A DNA stretch of 64,000 nucleotides from Wyeomyia smithii (Eukaryota > Arthropoda > Insecta > Diptera > Culicidae): assembly GCF_029784165.1 (NCBI RefSeq), contig NC_073694.1:77759036-77823035 (forward strand), written 5' to 3'. The notes under the pieces were generated by a model. It made no database searches. It was not told where the DNA came from and saw nothing but the letters and a program-made list of their open reading frames with translations. This document shows positions 12,529-23,020 of this stretch, one piece after another (the first letter of the stretch is position 1; each line of letters starts with the position of its first letter). Both the position numbers and the translations under genes were made by a program.

Positions 12529-12786
12529 CTCCGGTCCTCACAAGTTCCTATCTCACGCCTCCACGAGTCATATGATACAATAGACTACCAGTTAAAAATG
12601 TTGTCATCCGACAATAGCTAAGTGAGAAGGTGCGACGCGATCGTTGGCGCGGTAACCATATCTCGGCGGTAGAGGAAATGCTTCGCCAACCCGAGCATCT
12701 GTCCACCAAGATGGTGCGGCTCAAAACAGCGTCTGGTCTCCATGTTAGGAGCGGCTGATCAACGTCCTGGTGTCAGCGTGGGACTC

Positions 12787-13797
12787 TAATCAGAGCTGAC
12801 ACGATGGCCCTCCGGCGAGACAGGGGGTTGGGGAAGGCCCAACAAGCCGCCCCGAAAAACACCAAATGTTGCAAATATCGAAGAAGTTAATACGGATCGG
12901 AACAATCGGCACAGACCTAGGCGACGAAATAAGGACTACGATTGGAAACTCGGTACATGGAACTGCAGATCGTTAGGCTTTCACGGCTGCGACGGAATCA
13001 TATATGATAAACTAAATCCACGCAACTTCGAAATCGTAGCACTGCAGGAACTTTGCTGGTCGGGACAGAAGGTATGGAAAAGCGGACATCGAGAGGCTAC
13101 CTTTTATCAGAGCTGTGGCACTACCAACGAGCTTGGAACGGGCTTTATAGTGCTGGGTAGGATGCGCCAACGCGTGATCGGGTGGCAGCCGATCAGTGCG
13201 AGGATGTGCAAGTTGAGAATTAAGAGCCGGTTCTTCAACTACAGCATCATCAACGTGCTCTGCCCACACGAAGTAAGAGCCGACGATGAGAAAGAAGCGT
13301 TTTATGCGCAGCTGGAGCAGGTGTATGATAGCTGTCCGCAACGGGACGTTAAGATCGTCATCGGTGATATGAACGCTCAGATAGGACGGGAGGCAATGTA
13401 CAGACCGGTGATAGGGCCGAATAGCCTGCACACCGCATCAAATGATAACGGCCAACGATGTGTGAACTTTGCAGCCTCCCGCGGTATGGTAGTCATAAGT
13501 ACCTTCTTCCCCCGCAAAGACATCCACAAAGCCACCTGGAGATCACCTGACTTACAAGTGGAGAACCAAATCGACCGCGTTCTAATCGATGGTAAATTCT
13601 TCTCTGACGTCATCAACGTTCGCACCTACCGCAGTGCGAATATTGATTCGGACCATTACCTTGTTGCAGTATGCATGCGCTCAAAACTTTCGACGGTGCG
13701 AGACACGCGTCAAAATCGCCCACCGCGACCAAACATCGGGCAACTACGGGACGCCGAGGTTGCACGGGAGAACGCGCAGCAGCTGAAAGCAGCATAA
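12787..13797 (+). pseudogene. Endonuclease domain of the RTE-like LINE
   Basis: One frame is open from just after a TAA near 12784 to TAA at 13795-13797. It holds an apurinic/apyrimidinic-endonuclease-like domain: GTWNCRSL (near 12952), ALQELCW, GTGFIV, GDMNAQIGRE (catalytic GDxN region, near 13364), FFPRKDIHKATWRSPD, QIDRVLIDGKFFSD and DSDHYLV (final catalytic Asp-His, near 13650). No in-frame ATG precedes the domain, so the original start is lost or non-AUG. It ends prematurely at QLKAA: compared with the copy at 7169-8967, four bases are missing near 13793, which disconnects the endonuclease from the RT frame that starts at 13886. Confidence 0.85.
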
Positions 13798-13885
13798 CGG
13801 AAGAGCAGCTTGGCGCAGCTACCTAGATGGCTGGAGGGACATTCGATCAGCCATAGGTAGTACTGCTGTAGCGGCGCTTGGTACT

Positions 13886-14545
13886 ATGGCTCCGAACAGG
13901 AGAAACGACGAGTGCAAACAGTTAGTGGAAGAGAAGAATGCAGCACGAGCGAGAATGCTGCAACACCAAACGAGGGCGAACGTGGAGCGCTACCGACGCG
14001 CACGGAACAGGCAAAACTCGGTCTTACGGAAGAAGAAGCGCCAGGAGGAAGATCGAGATCGCGAGGCGATGGAGGCACTGTACCGTGCGAATAAGACACG
14101 AAAGTTCTACGAGAAGCTGAACTGTTCCCGCAAAGGCTATGTGCCACAAGCCGACATGTGCAGGGACCTGGGCGGCAACCTTCTCACGAACAAGTGTGAG
14201 GTGATTGACAGGTGGAAGCAGTACTACGATGAGCACCTTAATGGTGATGTAGCAGAGGACGACGACGGAGTGGTAGTAGATCTCGATGTACGCGCAGATG
14301 ACGACAGAATCCCAGCCCCTGATCTCCAGGAGGTTAGAGAGGAGATCGGCCGGCTGAAAAACAATAAAGCCGCTGGAGCTGACCAACTCCCCAGCGGGCT
14401 GTTAAAACACGGTGATGAATCACTGGCAAAGGCGCTACACTGGGTTATTGCCAAGATTTGGGAGAAGGAGGTAGTACCGGAGGAGTGGATGGAGGGTACA
14501 GTGTGCCCCATCTACAAAAAAGGCGACAAGTTGGATTGCTGCAAC
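13886..14545 (+). pseudogene. RTE-like LINE linker and start of RT
   Basis: Open from MAPNRRNDE to KLDCCN. The first ~80 residues are very basic and coiled-coil-like (RYRRARNRQNSVLRKKKRQE), a common linker between endonuclease and RT. After it come YYDEHLNGD, LQEVREEIGRLKNNKAAGAD (RT entry motif NNKAAG-D) and EEWMEGTVCPIYKKGDKLDC (RT block 1). The frame is cut at 14545 by a foreign 760-bp insertion and resumes at 15314 with YRAITLLNAAYKVLSQ. The 235-codon open frame that runs on to 14593 reads into the insert and its last residues are not part of the protein. Confidence 0.85.
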
Positions 14546-15305
14546 CAGGCTGGGGAAATGTACTTGTACGCTACAGTATTCACACGACAGTAGCAAGATT
14601 TTTGTAATTACCACTGTGGAATGAAACACTACGCGACAGTAGCCGCTACCGAAGTTGCATACGATCTGCTTTATCTCTTGCTTCTTGTCACGAATTCAAT
14701 ATGAACAACAATTCTCTCGCTCACTTCTCTATATACTGTTGCCATGGTACAGACAATCTCTGGCTCGTGTATTATTGACTGTAGCTGTCTGTGCTATTTA
14801 TTGCATTTAATACGAATTGAAGTGTAATACTTAGCATCGATTTTAATTTGGGTCCGAGGACGTTAATTGAATTTGTCAGATTCATGCTTTTATTGTCCTG
14901 CTTTTGTTTAAATATACTAAATTTGGATGAGACTTTCGCTACAGCGAACTATTTTCGAATGAAAAAGTTTAGAAGTTGGGATACAAATCTTCTGGTGTTC
15001 ACGATTGATGATATTTTTCGGCAGTACATACATATATAGAAATTATTTATTTTCCATCTTATTGCTGTACTAAACTGTCGCATGATTGCTGAATATTGTC
15101 ATTCGCACAATGCTACAGTCGAGATATGGAAGCGGCCTGAGATCGGCACAAAAGAGAATCGTTAACCATTCGTGTTGGCTTCTAGTCGAACGATTCTCTC
15201 AAATAGAGAAGCGTACAGTTGAACGCTGCTGTCGCAGTCTGCAAGAGAGGCAACAATTCTTTTCGATACGGTGTCATGCAAAAATGTCAACTGTTCGACA
15301 CACTG
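14546..15305. mobile_element. hAT-like insertion of 760 bp
   Basis: It interrupts the LINE RT precisely and is flanked by GCTGCAAC (14538-14545) and GCTGCAAT (15306-15313), an 8-bp direct repeat with one mismatch in the last base. The ends read CAGGCTGGGGAAATG and, inverted, CAGTGTGTCGAACAG, matching at 9 of 15 positions and both starting CAG. Eight-base duplication and CAG ends fit hAT, but the inverted repeats are weak. No coding sequence was recognised; a 63-codon frame at 14848-15039 has no known motif. Confidence 0.65.
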
Positions 15306-16621
15306 GCTGCAATTACCGCGCAATCACGTTGCTGAACGCCGCCTACAAGGTACTCTCTCAAATTCTGTGCCGTCGACTATCACCGTTTGCAAGGGAATTC
15401 GTGGGGCAATACCAAGCGGGATTTATGGGTGCCCGCGCCACCACGGACCAAATATTCGCGGTACGGTAGGTCCTACAGCAGTGCCGTGAGTATAACGTGC
15501 CCACACATCACTTGTTCATCGATTTTAAATCGGCATACGACACAATCGTTTGAGACCAGCTATGGCAGATTATGCACGATTACGGCTTTCCGGATAAACT
15601 GACACGGTTGGTCAAGTCGACGATGGATCGGGTGTTGTGCGTAATTCGAGTTTCGGGGACACTCTCGAGTTCCTTCGAATCTCGAAGAGGGTTACGGCAA
15701 GGTGATGGATTATCGTGCTTGCTATTCAACATCGCTTTGGAAGGTGTGATACGTAGGGCTGGTATCGACACGAGTGGCACGATTTTTAAAAGGTCTGTTC
15801 AGCTCTTTGGCTTCGCCGATGACATTGATATTGTAGCACGAACCCTTGAAAAGATGACAGAGACGTACATCAGACTGAAGGCTGAAGCCGAACGAATTGG
15901 ACTGGCCATAAACGCATCAAAGACCAAGTACATGAGAGGAAGAGGTTCCAGAGAAGACAGTGTCAACCTCCCGCCACGAATTCATATTAGCGGTGATGAA
16001 ATATAGGTGGTAGACGAGTTCGTGTACCTGGGCTCACTGGTGACTGCTGACAACGACACCAGCAGAGAAATTCGTCGACGCTTCATGGCAGGAAATCGTG
16101 CCTACTTTGGACTCCGGAGGACACTCCGCTCGAATAAAATCCGCCGCCGCACGAAGTTAACCATCTACAAAACACTGATCAGACCGGTAGTCCTCTACGG
16201 CCACGAAACCTGGACTATGCTCGTGGAGGACCAACGCGCCCTTGGGGTTTTCGAACGAAAGGTGTTGCGTACCATCTGTGGTGGAGTGCAGATGGAAGAT
16301 GGATCATGGCGGAGGCGGATGAACCACGATTTGCATCAGCTTCTGGGAGAACCACTCATCGTTCAAACGGCGGAAATCAGGAGACTACGGTGGGCTGGGC
16401 ATGTCGTTAGGATGTCGGACGACAACCCGGTGAAAATGGTTCTTGATAACAACCCGACTGGAACAAGGCGACGGGGCGCGCAGCGAGCAAGGTGGCTCGA
16501 TCAAGTGGAAGACGACCTGCGGGGCCTACGCAGACGACATGGCTGGCGAGCTGCAGCCATGGACCGAGTTGAATGGAGACGACTTTTTCGAACAGCAAGG
16601 GACACTTCGGCCTGGAGCTGA
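15306..16621 (+). pseudogene. RTE-like LINE RT core and C-terminal region
   Basis: A single frame runs from YRAITLLNAAYKVLSQ to SAWS*, interrupted only by three in-frame stops: TAG at 15467-15469, TGA near 15550 and TAG at 16004-16006. RT motifs in order: AGFMGARATTDQIF, HHLFIDFKSAYD (first catalytic Asp, near 15520), SRRGLRQGDGLSCLLFNIAL, FGFADDIDIV (catalytic ADD, near 15810), KTKYM and EFVYLGSLV. The C-terminal conserved block RRLRWAGHVVRMSDDN (near 16380) and a basic tail follow. The residues are largely conserved, so inactivation appears recent compared with the deleted copy at 7169-8967. Confidence 0.9.
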
Positions 16622-16638
16622 CTGGTAAGGTAAGTAAG

Positions 16639-17057
16639 TGCTGTTGCCGAAACCGGGAATCCAGCATCAGCCGGTTTGTCTACTGGATACAGCTGGTAAG
16701 TTCTTGGAGAGGACTATCCTCAACACGCTGACGCAGTATACGGAAGGCGAACGAGGCCTGTTGGAAATGCAATTTGGATTTCGGAAAGGCAAGTCTGTAG
16801 TTGAGGCTATCCATACAGTGCTTGAGATAGTTACAATCGATGTCAAGAACACCTTCAATAGTCCCAGCTGGGTGCATATCTCTGTAAGCTCTTAGACAGC
16901 TTCTTTAAAAACCGGGTCCTGGTATACGATACTACCGATGGACAGACGACCTCGGAAATCACAGCTGGAATTCCACAAGGTTTAATTCTCAGTCCAGCAC
17001 TCTGGAACGGAATGTAAAATGGAGTACTGACACTGAAGCTGCCCAAAGGGGTCATTG
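16639..17057 (+). pseudogene. R1-like LINE ORF2, piece 2 of 3 (RT core)
   Basis: Continues piece 1: LLPKPG, PVCLLDTAGKFLERTILNTL, TEGERGLLEMQFGFRKGKSV, VDAIHT-like, then a deletion, VTIDVKNTFNS (catalytic Asp region), NRVLVYDTTDGQTTSEITAG, IPQGLILSPALWNGM, and LKLPKGV at the right end. Frameshifts and stops are present (for example TAA after NGM near 17019). The coding sequence breaks at 17057 and resumes at 20263 with AGFADD, the catalytic motif that normally follows LPKGV in R1 elements. The Transib-like element at 17058-20262 therefore sits between these two neighbouring motifs. Confidence 0.85.
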
Positions 17058-17600
17058 CACAGTGGTTCGCCAATAAGCCACAAATAGAAAAAAAGTTTTT
17101 TTTTTGTTTTCTGATTATTATTGATTTGGATCGGTTATAAACCTGAGAATGCAGAAAAGGGAGGTGTTTTACACTTGCAAAATTAACTTCAACAGACGCG
17201 TTTTTCAACATTTCAACAGAACAAATTCAATTGCTTCATCTGTTTATTTTCACCATAAGCCTTCAGAAAACACGTTTGTTTTGCTATGGCGGTGATCAGA
17301 TAGGTATGTGCTAAACTGTAATCATAATTAGTCGTAAGAGGGAACGTAGTAATAAAATCAAAGAGCACCACTCATACTTAAATTCATGTAAACTTTAAAG
17401 TGTTGCGCGTGAGATACTATCACCAAATTACCACCAAACAAAAGATTTAGGACCTAAAAAAGATTTGTTAAAGGTTCCAGCTGCATATATTTACATCTTT
17501 TTTTTTCCCTGTAGGGCCGAAACACAACTGCGTCCATTAGTAAGGACTATTGTTGTATGACCCATGTTTGATTTGGTATTAGTCGATTATCCTATCACAA

Positions 17601-19316
17601 CTAAGGTGTGATGGACACTGGTTGACATAATACCCGATCCCAGTTAGGGTCGACTCGTTTTATGAAGTCTAATACCTTACCAGGATCACAATGCCAAATT
17701 TCATGGGGCTCTAGTAGCCCTTTTCCAAATATTGACATCCTTTGATTGAACAAGGCTCCACAGATGCAGAGTATATGTTCAGCAGTTTCGGTTTCAAATT
17801 GGCAAAAACGACATTCTTTAGATCGAGTTTTTCCAATTTTGTTTTGGTGATACCTACTCGGGCAGTGACCGGTCAACAGACCCGTTAGTACCCGAAGATC
17901 TTTTTTATTCAGATTTAGTAAGATCCGAGCTTTCACAGCACACGGTGTGATAAATCTTCTAGCTTGTCTGGATGTATCCGTGGCGTTCCAGCTTGATTCT
18001 ACCGTGGACATTTCCCAAGTCCTAAATTCAGTCCTCAGAGCGCATTCTGGGACTCCGTAGAATGGTTCCGGACCAATAAAATTTGATGCTGAGCCTTCTC
18101 TTGCTAGGCTGTCGGCTTTTTCATTTCCTTCAATTTCGCATTGGCCAGGCACCCAGTAAAGAGTAACTTCGTTCCTACTGGCCAATTGTCTTAAGGAAAG
18201 AAGGCACTCCCACACTAGCCTCGATTTACATGTGAAAGCTTTAAGTGCATTTAAAGCTGCTTGGCTGTCAGAAAATATGCAGATTTTCGCAAATCTGTAA
18301 TTTCTTTTTAAACAGATATCCACACATTCAATAATAGCATGAATTTCTGCTTGAAATACCGTTGGACTGTGGCCCATTGGTATAGCTCTACTGATTCCAG
18401 GGCCAAACACCCCGGCTCCAGTATTTTCACCCATTTTTGATCCATCGGTGTAAAACACAACAGAACCTGGACGCAGACTTGGCCCTCCTGACTCCCATTC
18501 ATAGCGGCTTGATTTAACTACTTTGAAGGGGATGTCATAGTTTGTCTTCGTTGTCATCCAATCTTCTATTGTTTTAACATCAGAATTCAGTCTGAATTCC
18601 TTAAGGATTCGTAAGTGTCCCACAAGGTCACCATCTGAGATCTCATTATAACGTTTAAATGTCAAAGCACTTTTTGCAGCCTGCTGCTTTACATATTTGT
18701 GCAAGGGTAGCATACAAAGGAGGGCTTCCAAAGCAACTGATGGTGTGCTTTTCATTGCCCCAGTTATTGATATACAGGCAAGCCTCTGCAGTTTACCAAG
18801 CTTCGCTTGAGCGGTTACCTCATTAATTTTAGGCCACCATATAAGTGAAGCGTATGTAACCTTCGGACGAACAATTGCCGAATAAATCCAATGGACTGTT
18901 TTTGGTCATAGTCCCCATGTTTTTCCCACGGCTCTGCTACAAACCCAAAGGGCATTTGTACCCTTAGAGATAGTCTTGTCTAGATGAGAATTCCAATTCA
19001 GTTTTTTGTCTAAAGTTACTCCGAGGTATTTAACTTCTTCTGCAAACTGAATTTGAACACCATCTAGAATAGGCCGTTTTAAATTTAGCTTTTTTCTTTT
19101 GGTAAAAGGTACTATAACAGTTTTGGAGGGATTAACATTCAAACCCTCTTCTCTACACCATTTTAAAGTAGATTTGAGCGCAGTTTGTAGCCGATTAAAG
19201 ATCGTGTCATCGAACCTCCCACGAACTATTATGGCTACATCGTCTGCGTATCCAATTACTTCATATCCTAGTTCTGTTAGCCTTTTAAGGAGTTCGTCTA
19301 CAACTAAGGACCACAA
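17601..19316 (-). pseudogene. LOA-like LINE: RT palm end and RNase H
   Basis: One frame with a single in-frame TGA at 18906-18908 (CGA to TGA type, after GKTWGL). The upstream part has GYADDVAIIV (catalytic ADD), SKTVIVPF and VKYLGVTLD, typical RT and thumb motifs. Downstream of the stop are SAIVRPKVTYASLIWW, then RNase H: VVFYTDGSKMGENTGAG (first Asp), QAEIHAIIE (Glu), IFSDSQAALNAL (Asp), WVPGQCEIEGNEKADSLA (final Asp). The C-terminus has a CRFC...H...C pattern (KECRFCQFETETAEHILCIC), a zinc-knuckle-like end. Stop at 17601. All four RNase H acidic residues are intact. Confidence 0.9.
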
Positions 19317-19733
19317 TAAGGGTGAAAGTACTCCTCCCTGGGGACATCCCTTATTAGATCTGATATTTAGCTGCGCTCCTCCAAGATAAAAGTCCTGCCT
19401 CTTCTAAGTCCTGTACTTCACCGGATATGGGTGTTGACCCTGGAAAATGAGTTCTCATCATTACTTCCAGAGTTTCAGCGGAATCAACTGTAAAGCTGCC
19501 GTCCTCTTTTCTTAGATTGCCAAGACCATTTGAATGATCTTTTGAAAGAATTTTGTGCAGCCTCGCGGCTGTTGGAGCGTTATTGATCTCTTCGCAGACC
19601 CGTCTCCAGTCCTGTTGTTTGGCACGCCTCAATTCTCTGTTGTATGCAGTCAGGGCTTTTTGTAGTGATCCCAGTCTAAAGTGACTTTTGCTCGATTGAA
19701 CAATTGTCTAGATTTTTTCCTCAATTCTTGTTT
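19317..19733 (-). pseudogene. LOA-like LINE: linker joined to RT fragment by a deletion
   Basis: The first part reads LFNRAK, YNRELRRAKQQDWRRVCEEI and LHKILSKDHSNGLGNLRKED, the basic segment that precedes RT in this group, ending EVMMRTHFPGS and EEAGLLSW. The frame then jumps: near 19393 the next recognisable piece, in another frame, is KGCPQGGVLSPLLWSL, an RT motif that normally lies some 250 residues further on. The intervening RT fingers and first catalytic Asp are deleted. Confidence 0.85.
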
Positions 19734-20262
19734 TTTACATCTTAGTCGATGACAAGCGGCTAAAGATGGTTACTTTTTCGTTTGAATTTCATACTTTTTA
19801 CATAGTTTCTTAGAAGGGTTGTGGTACATTCAGCTCAAATTCACAAATTTGTTCTTAAACATTTGTCCATATTCGAATTTTAATATTTGGTGTTAAAATA
19901 CGGGAGGTCCCTGAGTAAATATCAAATTTGTTTGACGTTATTCCAGAAGAATAACGTAAAACAAGAAAAATCAAACTTCAATCGCTTTGGGGTTCACTTA
20001 ACGAAACCAGATTGCGCTTAAATTTTGCATAAGGACTTTTTTCGAGAACAAAACTTTTGAGAGCTGCCGTATTTCGAAATTCAATGATCAAATTTTTCCC
20101 TATATTCGATTGGTACCCTATTATGCATGCATAATAATGGCAATGCCAGAAAATTGAAACCAGTTGGATGATGGCAGTCTCAGAAAAGTTTGTTACAGTC
20201 GAAAAACACCTAATTCTGTCGATTTCAGTAGTTTTCAAGAGCAATACTGTAAAAAAATGGGC

Positions 20263-21149
20263 TGGTTTTGCAGATGACTGAACTATCGGCTCATGTAGTA
20301 AGCGGCGTCCATTGGCCAGTGTATCATTATTAATACTGCGATATAGCGGTCCAGCCTGGCTTGGGGCATTAAAGACTAAAACGAATCAGATGAATGAGTG
20401 TTCCGGCTCATGGTCATTCGAGTCGTGAGTGCGTAACGAACAATCTCGTCGAAAACAGTATGTGTCATAGTTGGGATGATACCAATTGGTATTACCCTGA
20501 CGGAGGACAGCAATTGTTTCCACCAAAGAAACACCAAGGGATTTTGAAAGATGCTACGACCAGCGTAAAGGAGATTGGGATGCAACGAAGAATGGCCGTT
20601 GGACGCACCGATTCATTCCGGATGTCTCGATCTGGATGAGCAGAAAACATGGCGAGGTGAATTTTTACCTGACACAGTTTCTGTCCGGTCACAGCACTCT
20701 CGGATCGATTCGGACATGCAACGACTACTTTTTGCGCGGTATGTGGGGATGTTGACGAAAATCCGGAACACGTAGTTTTTTATATTCAAGATTCGAAGGT
20801 GTAAGAGTGGAAATTTCAACGCTAAATGCTGAGAATATTATATCACAAATGTGTGAAGACGAGAATCCTTTAATGCGATCAACAGTGCAGTATCAGAAAT
20901 CATGATAGAGCTGCAGAGAATCTGGAGAAATTGTCAGCAAACTGGTGGCGTAGGCTAGAGATGTGAGCTAATGAGAAGCGCAAGAGCATAGCCTTCCCCC
21001 GAAGTAGTCGCCTAATAGTGGTCCCGGGGGAATCGAAGCAAACGAAGAGGAAAGACGTGTTTAGTGGGAAAGCGCTCCGGTGGACACCGTGCCAGAGGGC
21101 AACAAACTACAGGCCAGGCTTTTGAAGCGTCACTTCCTTACTATAAAAC
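20263..21149 (+). pseudogene. R1-like LINE ORF2, piece 3 of 3 (catalytic motif to C-terminus)
   Basis: Begins AGFADD (RT catalytic motif, 20263-20280), then a deletion, LRYSGPAWLGALKTKTNQM, and RKGDWDATKNGRWTHRFIPD (near 20570), WMSRKHGEVNFYLTQFLSGH and a decayed Cys-His segment near 20740-20780 that in R1 elements forms the C-terminal zinc finger. Frames change several times. The remainder to about 21149 is non-coding and probably 3' untranslated. Together with 12178-12528 and 16639-17057 it reconstructs the order of one R1-like insertion of which the 5' part is absent. Confidence 0.75.
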
Positions 21150-22850
21150 ACCTAAATTAATCCATCTAGCGGTCAGACTCAGCCTTTCTCATTCATACTT
21201 ATTATTTGTAAAAATAGATTTACATGACTGTTTAAATCCAATAAAGGTATATTCACTCTTTGGGTTCTAAAATATTGATGTTGTAATTGTAGCATAAAAT
21301 AGGAAAATTGACGTAATGTTAGTGCTTAAGAAATAGCGAAATAAAAAAAATGACTCTTAATTTCGAACAATTTAATCACGAGCGATACCGGGAACGTTCA
21401 AATAGTACGATACCACATTTAAATCATGTTGAGGCTATATATATTGATCAAAGCAGGTATAGTTTTGAATAGTCTTTGAATTTCTTTCCTTTCCAAAACT
21501 TTTGAACTACATATCAAATTGTTATGAAGTTTATTATTTGTAAGTTTGAGAGATGACTCGTTTGGATGACACTTATGTTCAAATAAGTCGTGTAATACTT
21601 GAGATAATAGACTTTCGTTGTTTTGACAATTAAATACATAACGGTTGCTTAAGTTCGATTATAATCAAATGAAAAGGGAACGTATAGGGCAGCCAAACTT
21701 TGAAACCACGTGTTCAATCATAATTCATCAGTTAACCCTTATCACACATTTTCACATTTCGATACATTACAGACGAAGTTATAGTCCGATTACAGTTAAA
21801 TTCAATAATAATCCGTTTGCAAAAAAAAATCAATAGGGTCTTATGGGGCAACAAGACCTTCCATATGACACTGATTTTATTAAAATCGGTCCAGCCATCT
21901 CTGAGAAACATGAGTGAGATTAGATAGTCTCCAGAACACGTTTCTTTCCATAACTTCTGAACCACAAGTTCAATCTTCATAAAATTCAAAAGGTAAGGGT
22001 TTTTCAGGTAACCCGTTCATTTGAAATTAATTTTGTTCAAATCGGTTGTGTAGTTTCTGAGATAATGAAATTTCGTGATTTTCACATTTTGATACATGCC
22101 TAAACTGAAGATTACAATGAAGTTCAATAGGGTGTTATGAGGCCATTAGACCTTTCATTTTCAACTAATTTCGTGAAAACTGGTCTAGCCAATTCTGAGA
22201 AAAGTAAGTGAGTTTAGGCAGTTTTTGATATTTGCTTTGCTTTTATAACGTGTTTTGACATTTTTATAAATAACGGACAAAGTTACAAACCGATTACAAT
22301 GAAATTCAATAGCAACCTATGGGACAACTAGGATTTTCATTCGACACTAGTTTTGTGAAAATCGGTTCAGCCATCTCTGAGAAAAGTGAGTGAGTTTAAA
22401 CAGCCTCTGGAAAACATTTCTTTACATTACTTTTGAACTATATGTTTAATCTTTATGAAATTTATAAGTTAAGAGTTCTGAAGATAGCCCGTTTATTTGA
22501 CATCAGTTTTGTTAAAATCGGTTGTGTAGTTGCTAAGATATTGATGATTCGTGATTTTTACATTTTGATACATAACCTCTAAACAAAAAATCCGATTCGA
22601 TGAAATTCAATAGCAACCTATATGGTAACTACACCTTTCATTTGCAATTAATTTCACGGAAATCGGTCCAGCCATCTCTGAGAAAAGTGATGGAGAAACA
22701 AAAGTTGCACATACACACACACATACATACATAAAGAAAATGCTCAGCTCGTCGAGCTAAGTCAAGGGGTATACGACATTCGGCCCTCTGGAGCAATTTA
22801 ATACCTTTAGTTTTTTCAGTGATTGCTATACCTTTCTAGGAGAAAGGCAA
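21150..22850. mobile_element. Dispersed non-coding element with internal repeats
   Basis: The left end matches window positions 1-228 in inverted orientation. The right end carries CTCAGCTCGTCGAGCTAAGT, GGTATACGACATTCGGCCCT and GATTGCTATACCTTTC followed by GAGAAAGGCAAAAAC. Imperfect inverted ends are GCCTTTCTC (about 21181) and GAGAAAGGC (about 22840). The interior repeats phrases such as ATCGGTCCAGCCATCTCTGA. I recognise these phrases as very common in Aedes-type genomes but cannot name the family. There is no open frame of note, so it is non-autonomous. Confidence 0.7.
21480..22690. repeat. Diverged tandem repeats, period about 465 bp
   Basis: The block CTTTCC...ACTTTTGAACTACA recurs at about 21481, 21941 and 22408. 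CATCTCTGAGAAA recurs at about 21895 and 22370, and in shorter variants at 22190 and 22670. Spacing is 460-480 bp, with a half-period echo of 180-300 bp. About 2.6 diverged copies are present inside the dispersed element at 21150-22850. Confidence 0.75.
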
Positions 22851-23020
22851 AAACATTCTCTCACATACACACATCCATACATACATACATATAGAAGTTC
22901 TCAGCTCGTCAAACTTAGTCGAGTGATATACGACATTGGGATCTTTGGTTTTGCCTTTTGGTTTTGCCTTTGGTTTTGCTAGTGATTGCTATACTTTTCC
23001 AGGAGAAAGGCAAAAATGTA
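22851..23020. repeat. Second copy of the dispersed element's right end
   Basis: TTCTCAGCTCGTCAAACTTAG, ATATACGACATTGGG, GATTGCTATACTTTTC and GAGAAAGGCAAAAATG repeat the last ~150 bp of the element ending at 22850. A small TTTGGTTTTGCC reiteration (about 22945-22980) separates the phrases. This is either a tandem terminal duplication or a second truncated insertion. Confidence 0.7.

Larger units (their letters stand above)
12529..16638 (+). mobile_element. RTE-like LINE, nearly full length, interrupted
   Basis: Without its 760-bp internal insert the element is about 3.35 kb, a usual RTE size. It has a leader (12529 to about 12786), an apurinic-type endonuclease, a linker, an RT and a C-terminal conserved region, then a short 3' end with GGTAAGGTAAGTAAG, the kind of simple repeat tail seen on RTE elements. 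It lies within the R1-like LINE, whose frame stops at 12528 and resumes at 16639. The flanking TTAG / TAAG may be a short target duplication merged with the tail. The assignment to RTE rests on APE-RT architecture and motif recall; the boundary at 12529 is inferred from where R1 similarity stops. Confidence 0.8.
17500..19733 (-). mobile_element. LOA-like LINE, 5'-truncated, with target duplication
   Basis: The minus-strand element ends at its 3' side with nine A and is flanked by TTTACATCTT (17490-17499 and 19734-19743), a 10-bp direct repeat. The uninterrupted site is visible in the related element at 26050-26090. Its 5' end starts in the middle of ORF2 (basic linker before RT), so it is a typical truncated LINE insertion. 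An internal deletion near 19393 removes most of the RT. It encodes RT remnants and a C-terminal RNase H (next entries). The LOA-type assignment is from the RNase H plus linker motifs; a related clade is possible. Confidence 0.85.
17058..20262. mobile_element. Transib-like non-autonomous element (copy A), right end missing
   Basis: The left end is CACAGTGGTTCGCCAATAAG. Its sequence, read inverted, matches 25545-26848 over roughly 950 bp when the LINE at 17500-19733 is removed here and the SINE at 26187-26454 is removed there. The 7-bp start CACAGTG is followed by 23 bases and then a run of seven A (17088-17094), the same arrangement as at the other copy's end. Similarity stops at 20262, so the other terminus (about 40 bp) is deleted, and no complete target duplication can be recognised. 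Its insertion split the R1-like LINE. Confidence 0.75.

Noticed and set aside
14546..15305. Solo LTR
   Set aside because: The flanking repeat is 8 bp and the ends do not form a TG...CA pair at the duplication boundary.
1..21377. One 21-kb transposon with inverted ends at 1-228 and 21150-21377
   Set aside because: The right copy is the end of a separate 1.7-kb dispersed element; the inverted pair is better explained by two independent insertions.
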